Assembly: GCA_011523545.1 (NCBI GenBank)
Contig: WTGN01000038.1
Span: 1 to 40,314, forward strand
Reading direction: 5' to 3'
Source: Chloroflexota bacterium
GTDB taxonomy: Bacteria; Chloroflexota; Anaerolineae; Aggregatilineales; Phototrophicaceae
DNA: 40,314 bases
The translations under genes were made by a program, and so were the position numbers. The notes below the pieces were generated by a model that saw only the letters and a list, made by a program, of their open reading frames with translations, was not told the DNA's origin and searched no databases. Shown one piece after another: positions 23,581-31,155 of the stretch; the stretch's first letter is position 1, and each line of letters opens with the position of its first letter.

Positions 23581-24441
23581 ATGAGTCTTCGGAGCGCCTT
23601 AGCCTTCCCGCTGCGCAACCTTGCGCTTTTTGTGCTGGTTGTCCTGCTCCATTGCCTGATCTGGTCAATTGTGATTGCCGGGTTTAAAGACTCGTACCGA
23701 AACTCCGGACGGCTAGAAGGGACGACGGTCTTTGTTCAAAGTATTGTTGTTCTGGTCATCTACAGCATTTGGCTACAGAGGCGCGCTATTGCGACGCTTC
23801 GGCGCCTATTGTCCGGTGGAAAAACGTTGCCGCCCCTGAGCATCTCCGATCTCTTGCCTTTGAGAATCGGCTCAGTCTTCTCAACGCTGTTTATGTTTGT
23901 GTTCGTAGTGATGTATATGTTGGTCATAGTGGCCTTACCTTCCGATTTGTGGGCGCACATTGTAGCGATTGAAGTTTTTGATTTCGTTGAAGCGGTACAT
24001 TTGCTGGCTCGGCTCGCCGTCACTTTTATCGCGCTAACTTTTTTGACCGTGATTTACATCGTCGGCTTGGCGCGTTACGCCACTGAAGGCGAAGGCCGGA
24101 ATGCGGCGAACCGCATTACTGACGAATTCGGGCTGTTGATGCATAGACGCAGGTCATGCCAGTATGTGCTTCTGCAGCTCTTAATGCTCGGTGGCGCGGT
24201 CTATCTGATGGCGCTCGGCGTCATGGTCGCTGATGTGACCTGGCCGGCCATTCAGAGCTTCGCGCCAGAGGGCGGGAAGGACTGGCAGTATTTTGGCATG
24301 TTTGCATTTTTCTGCGGCTTCGTGCTGGTGTGGAACGCGAGCTTGCATCTTCTCGCACAATATGCGCAGGCAATCGGCATCCACTTCGATGATCACGGCC
24401 TGCAGAAGGCCAAGGCCAAGCGCGGCCTCACTCGGGAATAG
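23581..24441 (+). CDS. Multi-pass membrane protein, DUF4013-like (tandem paralogue 3)
   Basis: A 286-aa membrane protein, the most diverged of the three. It keeps MSLRSALAFPLRNLALF at the start, an RRAIATLRRLLSGGKTLPP loop, GLARYATEGEGRNAANRITD, and the C-terminal AQYAQAIGIHFDDHG motif. About six spans are seen. An in-frame TTG lies at 23569, but the ATG at 23581 matches the start of the paralogues. The 3' end overlaps the convergent SRPBCC gene by 14 nt. It is AT-richer than flanking enzyme genes. Function unknown. Confidence 0.66.
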   Translation: MSLRSALAFPLRNLALFVLVVLLHCLIWSIVIAGFKDSYRNSGRLEGTTVFVQSIVVLVIYSIWLQRRAIATLRRLLSGGKTLPPLSISDLLPLRIGSVFSTLFMFVFVVMYMLVIVALPSDLWAHIVAIEVFDFVEAVHLLARLAVTFIALTFLTVIYIVGLARYATEGEGRNAANRITDEFGLLMHRRRSCQYVLLQLLMLGGAVYLMALGVMVADVTWPAIQSFAPEGGKDWQYFGMFAFFCGFVLVWNASLHLLAQYAQAIGIHFDDHGLQKAKAKRGLTRE

Positions 24442-24895
24442 GCTGGGGCGTGGCGGACTTGCGGTCGCTGTGGCCATCCATGATTTGTTTGAGCTTGTCC
24501 CACTCGCGGCGCAGGACGCCCTTTAGCGTCAAGTTGAAGAAAATCCCAAACCAGAAGAACCAGCGTGTGCGGATATCGAGGGTCTCGCGCACGTTGGTTT
24601 GCTGGCCGCGGTGTTCAAACACAATCGTGTTGATGAAGGGAAAGCCCCAGTAGGAGCCTTTGAGCTCGATTTTTTTGTTGCGCTCAAAATCGGTGACATC
24701 ACTGTTGACGAAACCTCGCCGCCCCAGGATGCGCCGCGTCATCGCGACCATCGTGCCGGCGCGAATCGGGTCGCCGCTGGTGATGCCGACGCCTTGTACG
24801 TTGCGCCAGTGCACATCGTTGTTGAAGTCGCCGACATAACGAAAGACATGGAATACCGGCCGGTTGATCAGCACCTGTGTTTCGAACTTTGGCAT
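24428..24895 (-). CDS. SRPBCC-family (polyketide cyclase/START-like) protein
   Basis: A 155-aa protein whose beginning, MPKFETQVLINRPVFHVFRY, followed by a V/I-GD-F-N-N-D-V-H-W stretch, is the standard opening of SRPBCC small-ligand-binding proteins (Polyketide_cyc2 type). The fold is a helix-grip with a hydrophobic pocket. The last helix FNLTLKGVLRREWDKLKQIM also fits. The ligand is unknown. It is read toward the third membrane-protein gene and overlaps its end by 14 nt. A good promoter lies about 105 nt upstream, so it is probably monocistronic rather than part of a cdsA operon. Confidence 0.75.
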   Translation of the reverse strand: MPKFETQVLINRPVFHVFRYVGDFNNDVHWRNVQGVGITSGDPIRAGTMVAMTRRILGRRGFVNSDVTDFERNKKIELKGSYWGFPFINTIVFEHRGQQTNVRETLDIRTRWFFWFGIFFNLTLKGVLRREWDKLKQIMDGHSDRKSATPQPIPE

Positions 24896-24999
24896 TCAGC
24901 ACCAACTTTCGCTGCAAGTTGAACTTTGCGTTTGCGGCGTTTCAAACCGTCAGGCGGAGCCAGGCCCGGCGTCCAGGCGCTCACGCTCCAACGGCACAC

Positions 25000-25028
25000 A
25001 TTATATCGTACACTGCGCGGCTCTTCAA
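25000..25028 (-). promoter_or_regulatory. Putative sigma70 promoter for the SRPBCC gene
   Basis: On the minus strand TTGAAG (complement of 25023-25028), a 17-nt spacer and a perfect TATAAT (complement of 25000-25005). It lies in the 230-nt gap between cdsA and the SRPBCC gene and would give a leader of about 100 nt. Nothing else is seen in the gap. Confidence 0.6.
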
Positions 25029-25125
25029 AGGAACACCGGCAAAGGCAAATCGACAGGTCTCATTGAGCCATGAATCGCCCTGGGCAACGACCTGCGCCAG
25101 CCCATGCGCCGGGCGCGAACCCGCG

Positions 25126-25977
25126 TCACAAGAGGCCGACGGCGTAAAGATAGAGGAATACCCAACTGGCCACCCAGACCAAGGCGTCAATGCGGTCAAG
25201 CACGCCGCCATGCCCGGGGAAGACGTTGAAGCCGGCGACATAACTATCCTTGACGCGGAAGAAGCGCTTCAATGCGGACTCGAAGAGGTCGCCGCTGACG
25301 GCGATAAAGGGACCGGCCACGATCATCGGAATCAAAATCGGCTGGAAGGCGCCGGTGAAAATCAATAAACAGAAGGCGGGCACCCAGGCGCTAAGTATGC
25401 CGCCGATGGCGCCTTCAACGGTTTTATTCGGCGAGATGAGGGGCGCCAGCTTCGTCCGCCCGAATGTCTTCCCAAAGACATAGCCAAAGCTGTCCGTACC
25501 CCAGGTGATGGCATAGACGATAAAGAGCCAAATGACGCCGTCACCCGGCACATTGCGCAAGCTCACGAGAAAGGCGGCTGGAATGGCTACATAAACGACG
25601 CCGCACAAGGTCGTGCCGACTTGCTTCAAAGCGCGGACGGGATGCTGGGGCTGCCGCGACAATTCAAGGAGCAAGGTGAGCATGACGCCCGCCAGCAAGG
25701 CCGCTTGCCAGAGCCAGTCAAGCTGCAGGTAAAAGCCCAGGACGACGGCGATGCCGGTGGGGATGCCGGTGAGCGAGCTGCCCTGCATCGCCGTATCTTT
25801 CTCCATCACATAGAATTCCAGCATGCCAACGCACATAATCGGCAATACCAAGAGCAGAAACAGCCAATCCCCCGCCAGCGACGCCAGGATCGCTATCGGC
25901 AGCAGGACGCCGGCTGTGATGAGCCGCTCGCGAAGATCCGTAGACCGAGAGGAATCGGTGACGAGACTGTCACGCAT
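25126..25977 (-). CDS. cdsA: Phosphatidate cytidylyltransferase CdsA
   Basis: A 283-aa inner-membrane enzyme that makes CDP-diacylglycerol from phosphatidate and CTP, the entry to phosphatidylglycerol and related lipids. About seven to eight membrane spans are seen. The CDP-alcohol transferase signature near the C-terminus is clear: S-A-L-K-R-F-F-R-V-K-D-S, then FPGHGGVLDRID. Earlier GTDSFGYVFGKTFGRTKLAP and SPNKTVEGAIGG are also diagnostic. In many bacteria cdsA follows frr and uppS. Here it is on the opposite strand, separated from frr and uppS by a kinase gene. A strong promoter lies just upstream. Confidence 0.95.
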   Translation of the reverse strand: MRDSLVTDSSRSTDLRERLITAGVLLPIAILASLAGDWLFLLLVLPIMCVGMLEFYVMEKDTAMQGSSLTGIPTGIAVVLGFYLQLDWLWQAALLAGVMLTLLLELSRQPQHPVRALKQVGTTLCGVVYVAIPAAFLVSLRNVPGDGVIWLFIVYAITWGTDSFGYVFGKTFGRTKLAPLISPNKTVEGAIGGILSAWVPAFCLLIFTGAFQPILIPMIVAGPFIAVSGDLFESALKRFFRVKDSYVAGFNVFPGHGGVLDRIDALVWVASWVFLYLYAVGLL

Positions 25978-26017
25978 GTCACCAGCCTTCGAGGACAGAA
26001 CCAGTTCTTAGCCTCCT

Positions 26018-26046
26018 ATTGTCAGCCGACTGGCGTCATCTGTCAA
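26018..26046 (-). promoter_or_regulatory. Putative sigma70 promoter of cdsA
   Basis: On the minus strand a perfect TTGACA (complement of 26041-26046), a 17-nt spacer and GACAAT (complement of 26018-26023). The transcript would start near 26011, about 34 nt before the cdsA ATG. Confidence 0.65.
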
Positions 26047-26161
26047 GCGAGCCGGGCGCGCCTTCTTCCTAAAATAGTAAACTCGCGATTTGGGAATCTG
26101 TAGACACAGGCCCTGCTCAGCAACGGCCCAGGCAAAATACCTTGCATCCCGCCGATTCCAG

Positions 26162-26207
26162 CTCCCCCTCCCTGATTTATCGGGGAGGGGGCCGGGGGGT
26201 GGGGTAG
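26162..26207 (+). repeat. Family A G-rich hairpin repeat, copy 4
   Basis: Arms CTCCCCCTCCC (26162-26172) and GGGGAGGGGG (26182-26191) enclose TGATTTATC. G-tracts 26182-26185, 26187-26191, 26194-26199 and 26201-26204 have loops A, CC and T. It is sense to the kinase gene but lies about 55 nt upstream of that gene's candidate -10 box, so it may act in DNA rather than in the mRNA leader. Confidence 0.88.
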
Positions 26208-26261
26208 ATTAGGCGCCCGCCGGACAAGTATTTGGTGTTTAAGCGCGGGCGGAGCATGGCA

Positions 26262-26267
26262 TATAAT
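26262..26267 (+). promoter_or_regulatory. Candidate -10 box of the kinase gene
   Basis: A perfect TATAAT about 38 nt before the ATG at 26305. The matching -35 is poor (TTAAGC at 26239-26244, 17-nt spacer), so the promoter may need an activator. Confidence 0.45.
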
Positions 26268-26304
26268 CGAGGCCGGCGGCAGCCACTTGCCAGCGGTAGG
26301 CCTG

Positions 26305-28536
26305 ATGTCGGCGGATCTGATCGGAAAAACGGTAAACGGTTACGAAATCCTGAGCCAGGTCGGGCAAGGCGGCATGGCGACGGTCTATCTCGCGCGCCAA
26401 CAATCGATGAACCGCCACGCTGCGCTGAAGTTCTTGCCCAGCGTCTTCATGCATGACGATACCTATTTGCAGCGCTTCGAGCGCGAAGTCAAGATCGTTT
26501 CCTCATTGGAACACCGCAACATCGTGCCGGTATACGATTATGGCGAGTTCGACGGCCAGCCCTACATCGCCATGCGTTTTATGCCGGCCGGTTCAGTCGA
26601 GGATCTCCTGGCTGCCGGGCGGATACCGCTGCCGCGCGTTCTCAGCATAGTAGAACAGGTGGCCTCCGCGCTCGATTACGCCCATCAACAAGGCATCCTG
26701 CATCGCGATCTGAAGCCGAGCAACATCCTGCTGGATGATGGCGGCGGCGTTTTCATCACTGATTTTGGCATCGCCCGCATTTTGCGCGAAGGCGGCAGCA
26801 CCATTACGACGCAAGGTGTGGTGGGTACGCCCAGCTATATGTCGCCGGAGCAGGCGCGGGCCGAGCCGCTGGATGGGCGCAGCGATGTTTATTCGCTCGG
26901 GGTGATGCTCTTCGAGCTGGTCACCGGGCGCCGGCCATTCGAAAGCGACACGCCCTATAGCATCGCCGTCATGCATGTCACCATGCCGCCGCCGTCGCCG
27001 CGCCAACTGGAGCCAGAAGTGAGCGCGGCCCTTGAAAGGGTGATCTTGCGCGCCCTGCGAAAGACCGCCGACGAACGCTACGAAAGCGCCGGCGCCTTGG
27101 TGGCGGACCTGCGTCTTGCGCTGGAAGATTCTGCGGCCGGGGTCGAAGAGGACACAGAGCCGGAAGTTGAACCAGTTGTCGCAGAGCCGTCAGCCGCGTC
27201 GCCCGCCGCAGCCGCAGCTCTGCCGCTCGCGCCGTCGCCCGCCGCCCCGGTCACCAGCGATACATCGCCGGCTGTGCCCGGTTTAAGCCGCCGGCCGCCT
27301 GCGCCCGGCCGCCGCATGAAGGTGTGGGCCGGGATGATGACGGGCGGCGCTATTGGCTGCGCGCTGCTCGCCGGCGTCTTGATTATGGCGCTGTCCTTGC
27401 TCGGCATCCTTTCGCGCGATGGTGGGCGGCCCGCCACGGCGACAGCGGTCGCGCCGGTGGAGGGGCTCGCGCCCGCCTCTACCGCGGCGCCAAGCGCAGT
27501 CCCAACCCTGGCCAGCCCGCAAAGCGATGCCCGGAGCGACCGGCCGCAAATGACGCAGGCCGCTCTCAACGCGGCGGCTGATGCGACTTTCACGGTGGAA
27601 TCGATTTTGCGCCAGTCAGGCCCGACGCCCACGCCGCCGGGCATCCAGCCGGTCGGCGTCAGACAGCGTCCAACGCTTCTTCCGGCGCTGCAAGCGGTTG
27701 ACGGCGAGTTGGTTTATTTTGCCAGGCGCGAGACCGACGGCGAGGCTGGGACGCGCTTTGAAATCGTCGTTCTGGATCTGCGAACTTGGGAGAGCCGGCG
27801 TTTCCATGCCGGTGGCGGGAGCAGCGCCTATCCAATGCCGTCGCCGGATGGCCGCTGGATCGCCTTTCAGTCCAATAGGGACGGGGATTTCGAGATTTAT
27901 GTCGCTAACATCTTCGGCGGCCAGCTTCGGCAACTGACATCGAATTCGGTTTGGGATCGATTGGCGTCCTGGTCGCCGGAAGGGGACTGGATCATTTATT
28001 CGAGCGACCTGCGCGATGACGAAACATTCGACTTGGTTCAGGCGCGCCCTGGCGGCGGCGAGACCCAAGCCGTTTACAGCGACGGCTGGCGCAACAGCCA
28101 CGCCCGATACAGCGCGGACGGCCGCTACCTGGTCTTCACATCGGGTCCCGCTGTGAGAGACGCGAACAGCTGGGAAATACGCCTGCTGGATCGTGCCAGC
28201 GGCGAGACGAAATTGCTGACCGACAACGACCTGCGCGACGCATCGCCGACGTTCAGTCCGGACAGCCAGCGCATTCTCTACGTGACCACCGTCGCTGGCG
28301 CGCGCGCGCTGGCGAGCATGAACCTGGCGGGTGAGGATCGCCGCATCATGTACAGCGGCCCCGGCAGCGTCTGGTCGGCAAGCTACAGTCCTGATGGCAA
28401 ATTCATCGTCGTGACGGCGACTGAGAATGGCCTAGACCAACTCTTCCTGATGGATGCGAAAGGCGGAAACAGTCAGCAGATCACAGCGGCCGGCGGAGCT
28501 TATGCCTCCTGGATTCCTCGCATCTCCGCACGTTGA
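26305..28536 (+). CDS. Receptor-like Ser/Thr protein kinase with extracellular TolB/PD40 beta-propeller
   Basis: A 743-aa PknB-type Hanks kinase. The catalytic domain (residues about 13-270) has the Gly loop VGQGGMATVYLA, ATP lysine Lys42, catalytic HRDLKPSN at 133-140, DFG at 153-155 and the SYMSPEQAR activation-segment end. All key residues are present. An Ala/Pro/Val-rich linker leads to one membrane span near residues 345-368, then a Thr/Ala/Pro linker. The external part holds at least five PD40/WD40-like repeats, for example SPDGRWIAFQSNRDGD near 513, SPEGDWIIYSSD, SADGRYLVFTSG, SPDSQRILYVTT and SPDGKFIVVTAT, forming a propeller in place of PASTA repeats. The ATG at 26305 is preferred to the TTG at 26287. 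It probably senses an envelope ligand and phosphorylates cytoplasmic targets such as FHA proteins. Confidence 0.92.
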   Translation: MSADLIGKTVNGYEILSQVGQGGMATVYLARQQSMNRHAALKFLPSVFMHDDTYLQRFEREVKIVSSLEHRNIVPVYDYGEFDGQPYIAMRFMPAGSVEDLLAAGRIPLPRVLSIVEQVASALDYAHQQGILHRDLKPSNILLDDGGGVFITDFGIARILREGGSTITTQGVVGTPSYMSPEQARAEPLDGRSDVYSLGVMLFELVTGRRPFESDTPYSIAVMHVTMPPPSPRQLEPEVSAALERVILRALRKTADERYESAGALVADLRLALEDSAAGVEEDTEPEVEPVVAEPSAASPAAAAALPLAPSPAAPVTSDTSPAVPGLSRRPPAPGRRMKVWAGMMTGGAIGCALLAGVLIMALSLLGILSRDGGRPATATAVAPVEGLAPASTAAPSAVPTLASPQSDARSDRPQMTQAALNAAADATFTVESILRQSGPTPTPPGIQPVGVRQRPTLLPALQAVDGELVYFARRETDGEAGTRFEIVVLDLRTWESRRFHAGGGSSAYPMPSPDGRWIAFQSNRDGDFEIYVANIFGGQLRQLTSNSVWDRLASWSPEGDWIIYSSDLRDDETFDLVQARPGGGETQAVYSDGWRNSHARYSADGRYLVFTSGPAVRDANSWEIRLLDRASGETKLLTDNDLRDASPTFSPDSQRILYVTTVAGARALASMNLAGEDRRIMYSGPGSVWSASYSPDGKFIVVTATENGLDQLFLMDAKGGNSQQITAAGGAYASWIPRISAR

Positions 28537-28644
28537 GAGACGCGGCATCGATCACGTTCGGTGAATTATCCAGAAGTCGGCGGCCGCGCGAGACGCCCAG
28601 GCAATGTTCTTGGTATCCTGCATTTGCCGCAAAGCAAATGGCGA

Positions 28645-28650
28645 TATAAT
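28645..28650 (+). promoter_or_regulatory. Candidate -10 box of the frr-uppS unit
   Basis: A perfect TATAAT 50 nt before the frr ATG. A -35 around 28622-28629 (TTGCCG or ATTTGC, spacer 15-17 nt) is only fair. It lies in the 164-nt gap after the kinase gene; nothing else is visible there. Confidence 0.5.
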
Positions 28651-28700
28651 AGGGTCATTCGGCGGCGTGGGCGGCGGATCGTGAATACGGGAGGGCCAAT

Positions 28701-29258
28701 ATGATTGAGGACATTTTGGATGAAGCAAGGGGCAAAATGCAATCGACCCTGTCTGTATTTCGCGAAGAATTGAGCCGCATGCGCAGCGGCCGCGCGAGCA
28801 CAGCGCTCGTTGACCGCATGATGGTGGATTATTATGGCCAGGATACCGAGCTCCGCCAAATAGCGAGCGTTTCCACGCCGGAAGCGATGCAAATCCTGAT
28901 CCGCCCCTATGACAAGGCGGCGCTGCGAAACATCGAGAAGGCGATTCAAATGTCGGATATCGGCGTCAATCCCAACGTCGATGGCGAGAATATCCGCTTG
29001 AATATGCCGGCTTTGACCCGTGAGCGGCGCATGGAATTGGTGAAGTTTCTCAATCGGCGCATGGAAGACACGCGCGTCGCCATTCGCAATATCCGCCGCT
29101 CTGCCAACAGCGACCTGCAAGATTTCGAGAAGGAAAAGCTCATATCGGAAGACGATCGCAAACGTGGCGAGGCGGAAGTGCAGAAATTGACCGACCAGTA
29201 CGTCGAGCAGATCGGTGAGCTCGGCGCCGCCAAAGAAAGCGATATCATGGAGGTCTAG
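28701..29258 (+). CDS. frr: Ribosome recycling factor
   Basis: A 185-aa RRF, the standard length. It splits post-termination 70S ribosomes together with EF-G. Visible family features are the N-terminal helix with MQSTLSVFREELSRMRSGRA (arginine and S/T-G-R-A tip), DRMMVDYYGQDTELRQIASV, NIEKAIQMSDIGVNPNVDG and the C-terminal helix KLTDQYVEQIGELGAAKE. GGGAGGG precedes the ATG. It is followed after 131 nt by uppS, a common neighbour; pyrH is not directly upstream, where a kinase gene sits instead. Confidence 0.97.
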   Translation: MIEDILDEARGKMQSTLSVFREELSRMRSGRASTALVDRMMVDYYGQDTELRQIASVSTPEAMQILIRPYDKAALRNIEKAIQMSDIGVNPNVDGENIRLNMPALTRERRMELVKFLNRRMEDTRVAIRNIRRSANSDLQDFEKEKLISEDDRKRGEAEVQKLTDQYVEQIGELGAAKESDIMEV

Positions 29259-29389
29259 CTGAGACCGCCGTCACAACGCGGGTGTCCCCGGATTCTGTTG
29301 TAGACGGCTGAGAGTAGAATCGGTCATCGGTGTATAGGATAAGTGAGCGAGACCGCAGACCGATACCAAAGCCGACGCAGGAACAGGTT

Positions 29390-30187
29390 ATGACGATAAT
29401 CTCCAGAGAAAATCGGCGGGAGCGAAACGCGCTGCCGCCCTTGCAAAAAGCGCCTGAACATGTCGCCATCATCATGGACGGCAACGGGCGCTGGGCGCGG
29501 CAGCGTGGCCTCCCGCGCTCGGCCGGTCATCGCCAGGGCACCGACAATCTGCGCCGCATTATTCGCGCCGCTGTTGAGTTCGGCGTGCGCATCATGACCA
29601 TTTACGCTTTCTCAACCGAGAACTGGTCGCGGCCCCGGCGCGAGGTTCTGCTGCTCATGCGAATCCTGGAAATGGTCATCGACCGTGAATTGCAGGAGCT
29701 GCATGAAGAAGGCGTGCAAATCCGACATATCGGCGAGCTGGACGGCATCAGCGGGCGCCTGGCGCGCAAAGTGGTGGAAGCTTGTGAATACACGCGCCAT
29801 AATCAGCGATTGATTCTCAATGTCGCCTTCAATTATGGCGGGCGCGACGAGATTGTCCATGCGGTCCAGAATATCGTACGCGACGGAATCAAGGCCGAAG
29901 ACATCAGCGAAGCCACCATCAACAGTTACATGTACACCAGCGACCTGCCCGATCCGGATCTGATCATCCGCACCAGCGGCGAGTTCCGCCTGAGCAATTT
30001 CCTGATCTGGCAGGGCGCCTACAGCGAAATCTATACCACGGAGACCTATTGGCCTGATTTTGGACGGACCGAACTGTATGAGGCTTTGGTCGAATACGGG
30101 AATCGACGGCGGCGCTTTGGCAAGACCGACGATCAGATCAAGGCAGAATACGCCCAGCAGGGTCAACTGCGAGAGAGAGCGATATGA
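29390..30187 (+). CDS. uppS: Isoprenyl transferase (undecaprenyl diphosphate synthase family)
   Basis: A 265-aa cis-prenyltransferase that extends farnesyl diphosphate with isopentenyl diphosphate to the lipid carrier for cell-wall and glycan synthesis. The substrate motif HVAIIMDGNGRWARQRGLPR near residues 25-44 holds the catalytic aspartate, and GHRQG, YAFSTENWSRP and IIRTSGEFRLSNFLIWQGAY follow, all typical. The ATG at 29390 follows an AGGAACAGG. A GTG at 29330 is in frame but gives an unusual leader. The stop overlaps the next start (ATGA at 30184-30187). The 131 nt before it show no convincing promoter. Confidence 0.95.
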   Translation: MTIISRENRRERNALPPLQKAPEHVAIIMDGNGRWARQRGLPRSAGHRQGTDNLRRIIRAAVEFGVRIMTIYAFSTENWSRPRREVLLLMRILEMVIDRELQELHEEGVQIRHIGELDGISGRLARKVVEACEYTRHNQRLILNVAFNYGGRDEIVHAVQNIVRDGIKAEDISEATINSYMYTSDLPDPDLIIRTSGEFRLSNFLIWQGAYSEIYTTETYWPDFGRTELYEALVEYGNRRRRFGKTDDQIKAEYAQQGQLRERAI

Positions 30188-31155
30188 TGCGGACCAAGCG
30201 GCTGGGCCGCACCAAATTGCAGTTGCCTATTGTCGGCATTGGCACGGCATTCGTCGGCGTGCCGACGCAGAATGACACCGTCGTCGAAGTGGATGACGAG
30301 CGCCGCCGGCTAGATGAGGCGCTGGGCCTGCAGACGCTTGTGACGGCGATTGACGCCGGCTGTACATTCATCGATACCGCAGTTTTGTATGGGCGGAGCA
30401 TGAGCGAGTCGATGATCGGCGAAGCCCTGCGCCAGAGGCCGGCGGCCAAAGACTCCATCATCGTAACGACAAAAGCCGGGCGCTCTCATCTCGGTTACGA
30501 CTTCAGCTTTGACGGGATTCTGCGCAGCGTTGAGCAGAGCCTTGAACGTCTGGGCCTGGATCGCCTCAAAATTGTGTATATTCATGACGCGATGGGGCAG
30601 CCGATGGACGAGCTGCTTTCGGCTCGCGGCGCGCTCGGCGCGTTGCGTCAGTTGCAGAGCCAGGGAATCATCGAGCATATCGGCACAGCCTGCAACAACC
30701 CGCCGACTAACTTGGAATACATCCGCACGGGCGAATTCGACGCCGCCGTCATCGCCGATTGCTGGAGCCTGATCAATCATATTGCCGCGCGCGAGATCTT
30801 TGCGGCGGCCGCTGAACATGATGTCGGTCTGGTCGGGGCGACGCCGCTGGAGCGCAGCCTGCTTGTCACCGGACCGCAGGCGGATACGAAATATCTCAAT
30901 CGCATCTTCACGCCGGACTGTCTGGCGCATGTCGGCAAGATTCAACAGCTTTGCGCGCGCTACGATGCGCCGATGCTGGCGGTCGCGCTGCAATGGTGCA
31001 CGCGCCATCCCCAAGTCGCCTCGGTCATACCCGGGGCTCGTGTTCCGGAAGAAGCGCGGACGAGCCTGGCGGCGGCGGAGCTTGATATTCCGGCGCAACT
31101 TTGGGCGGAGTTGGATCCCATGCTGCGGCATTTTGACAGCGCCATTGATGTCTAG
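30184..31155 (+). CDS. Aldo/keto reductase
   Basis: A 323-aa AKR-superfamily oxidoreductase with the tetrad residues in place: Asp and Tyr in TFIDTAVLYGRSMSES, Lys in IIVTTKAGRS and His in IVYIHDAMGQP. An insertion near residues 25-45 (TQNDTVVEVDDERRRLDE) and the pattern GIIEHIGTACNNPP resemble the D-threo-aldose dehydrogenase / L-fucose dehydrogenase-like subgroup, but this is tentative. The cofactor-binding end ASVIPGARVPEEARTSLAAA is normal. It is translationally coupled to uppS by a 4-nt overlap, an unusual pairing for a sugar reductase, and its 3' end overlaps the convergent membrane-protein gene by 4 nt. Confidence 0.9.
   Translation: MMRTKRLGRTKLQLPIVGIGTAFVGVPTQNDTVVEVDDERRRLDEALGLQTLVTAIDAGCTFIDTAVLYGRSMSESMIGEALRQRPAAKDSIIVTTKAGRSHLGYDFSFDGILRSVEQSLERLGLDRLKIVYIHDAMGQPMDELLSARGALGALRQLQSQGIIEHIGTACNNPPTNLEYIRTGEFDAAVIADCWSLINHIAAREIFAAAAEHDVGLVGATPLERSLLVTGPQADTKYLNRIFTPDCLAHVGKIQQLCARYDAPMLAVALQWCTRHPQVASVIPGARVPEEARTSLAAAELDIPAQLWAELDPMLRHFDSAIDV

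Larger units (their letters stand above)
25978..26304. other. Divergent intergenic region between cdsA and the kinase gene
   Basis: This 327-nt gap has the cdsA promoter at its left side (26018-26046), a plain stretch at about 26047-26160, a family A repeat (26162-26207) and a candidate kinase promoter with TATAAT at 26262-26267. No convincing short coding sequence is visible. Confidence 0.6.
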
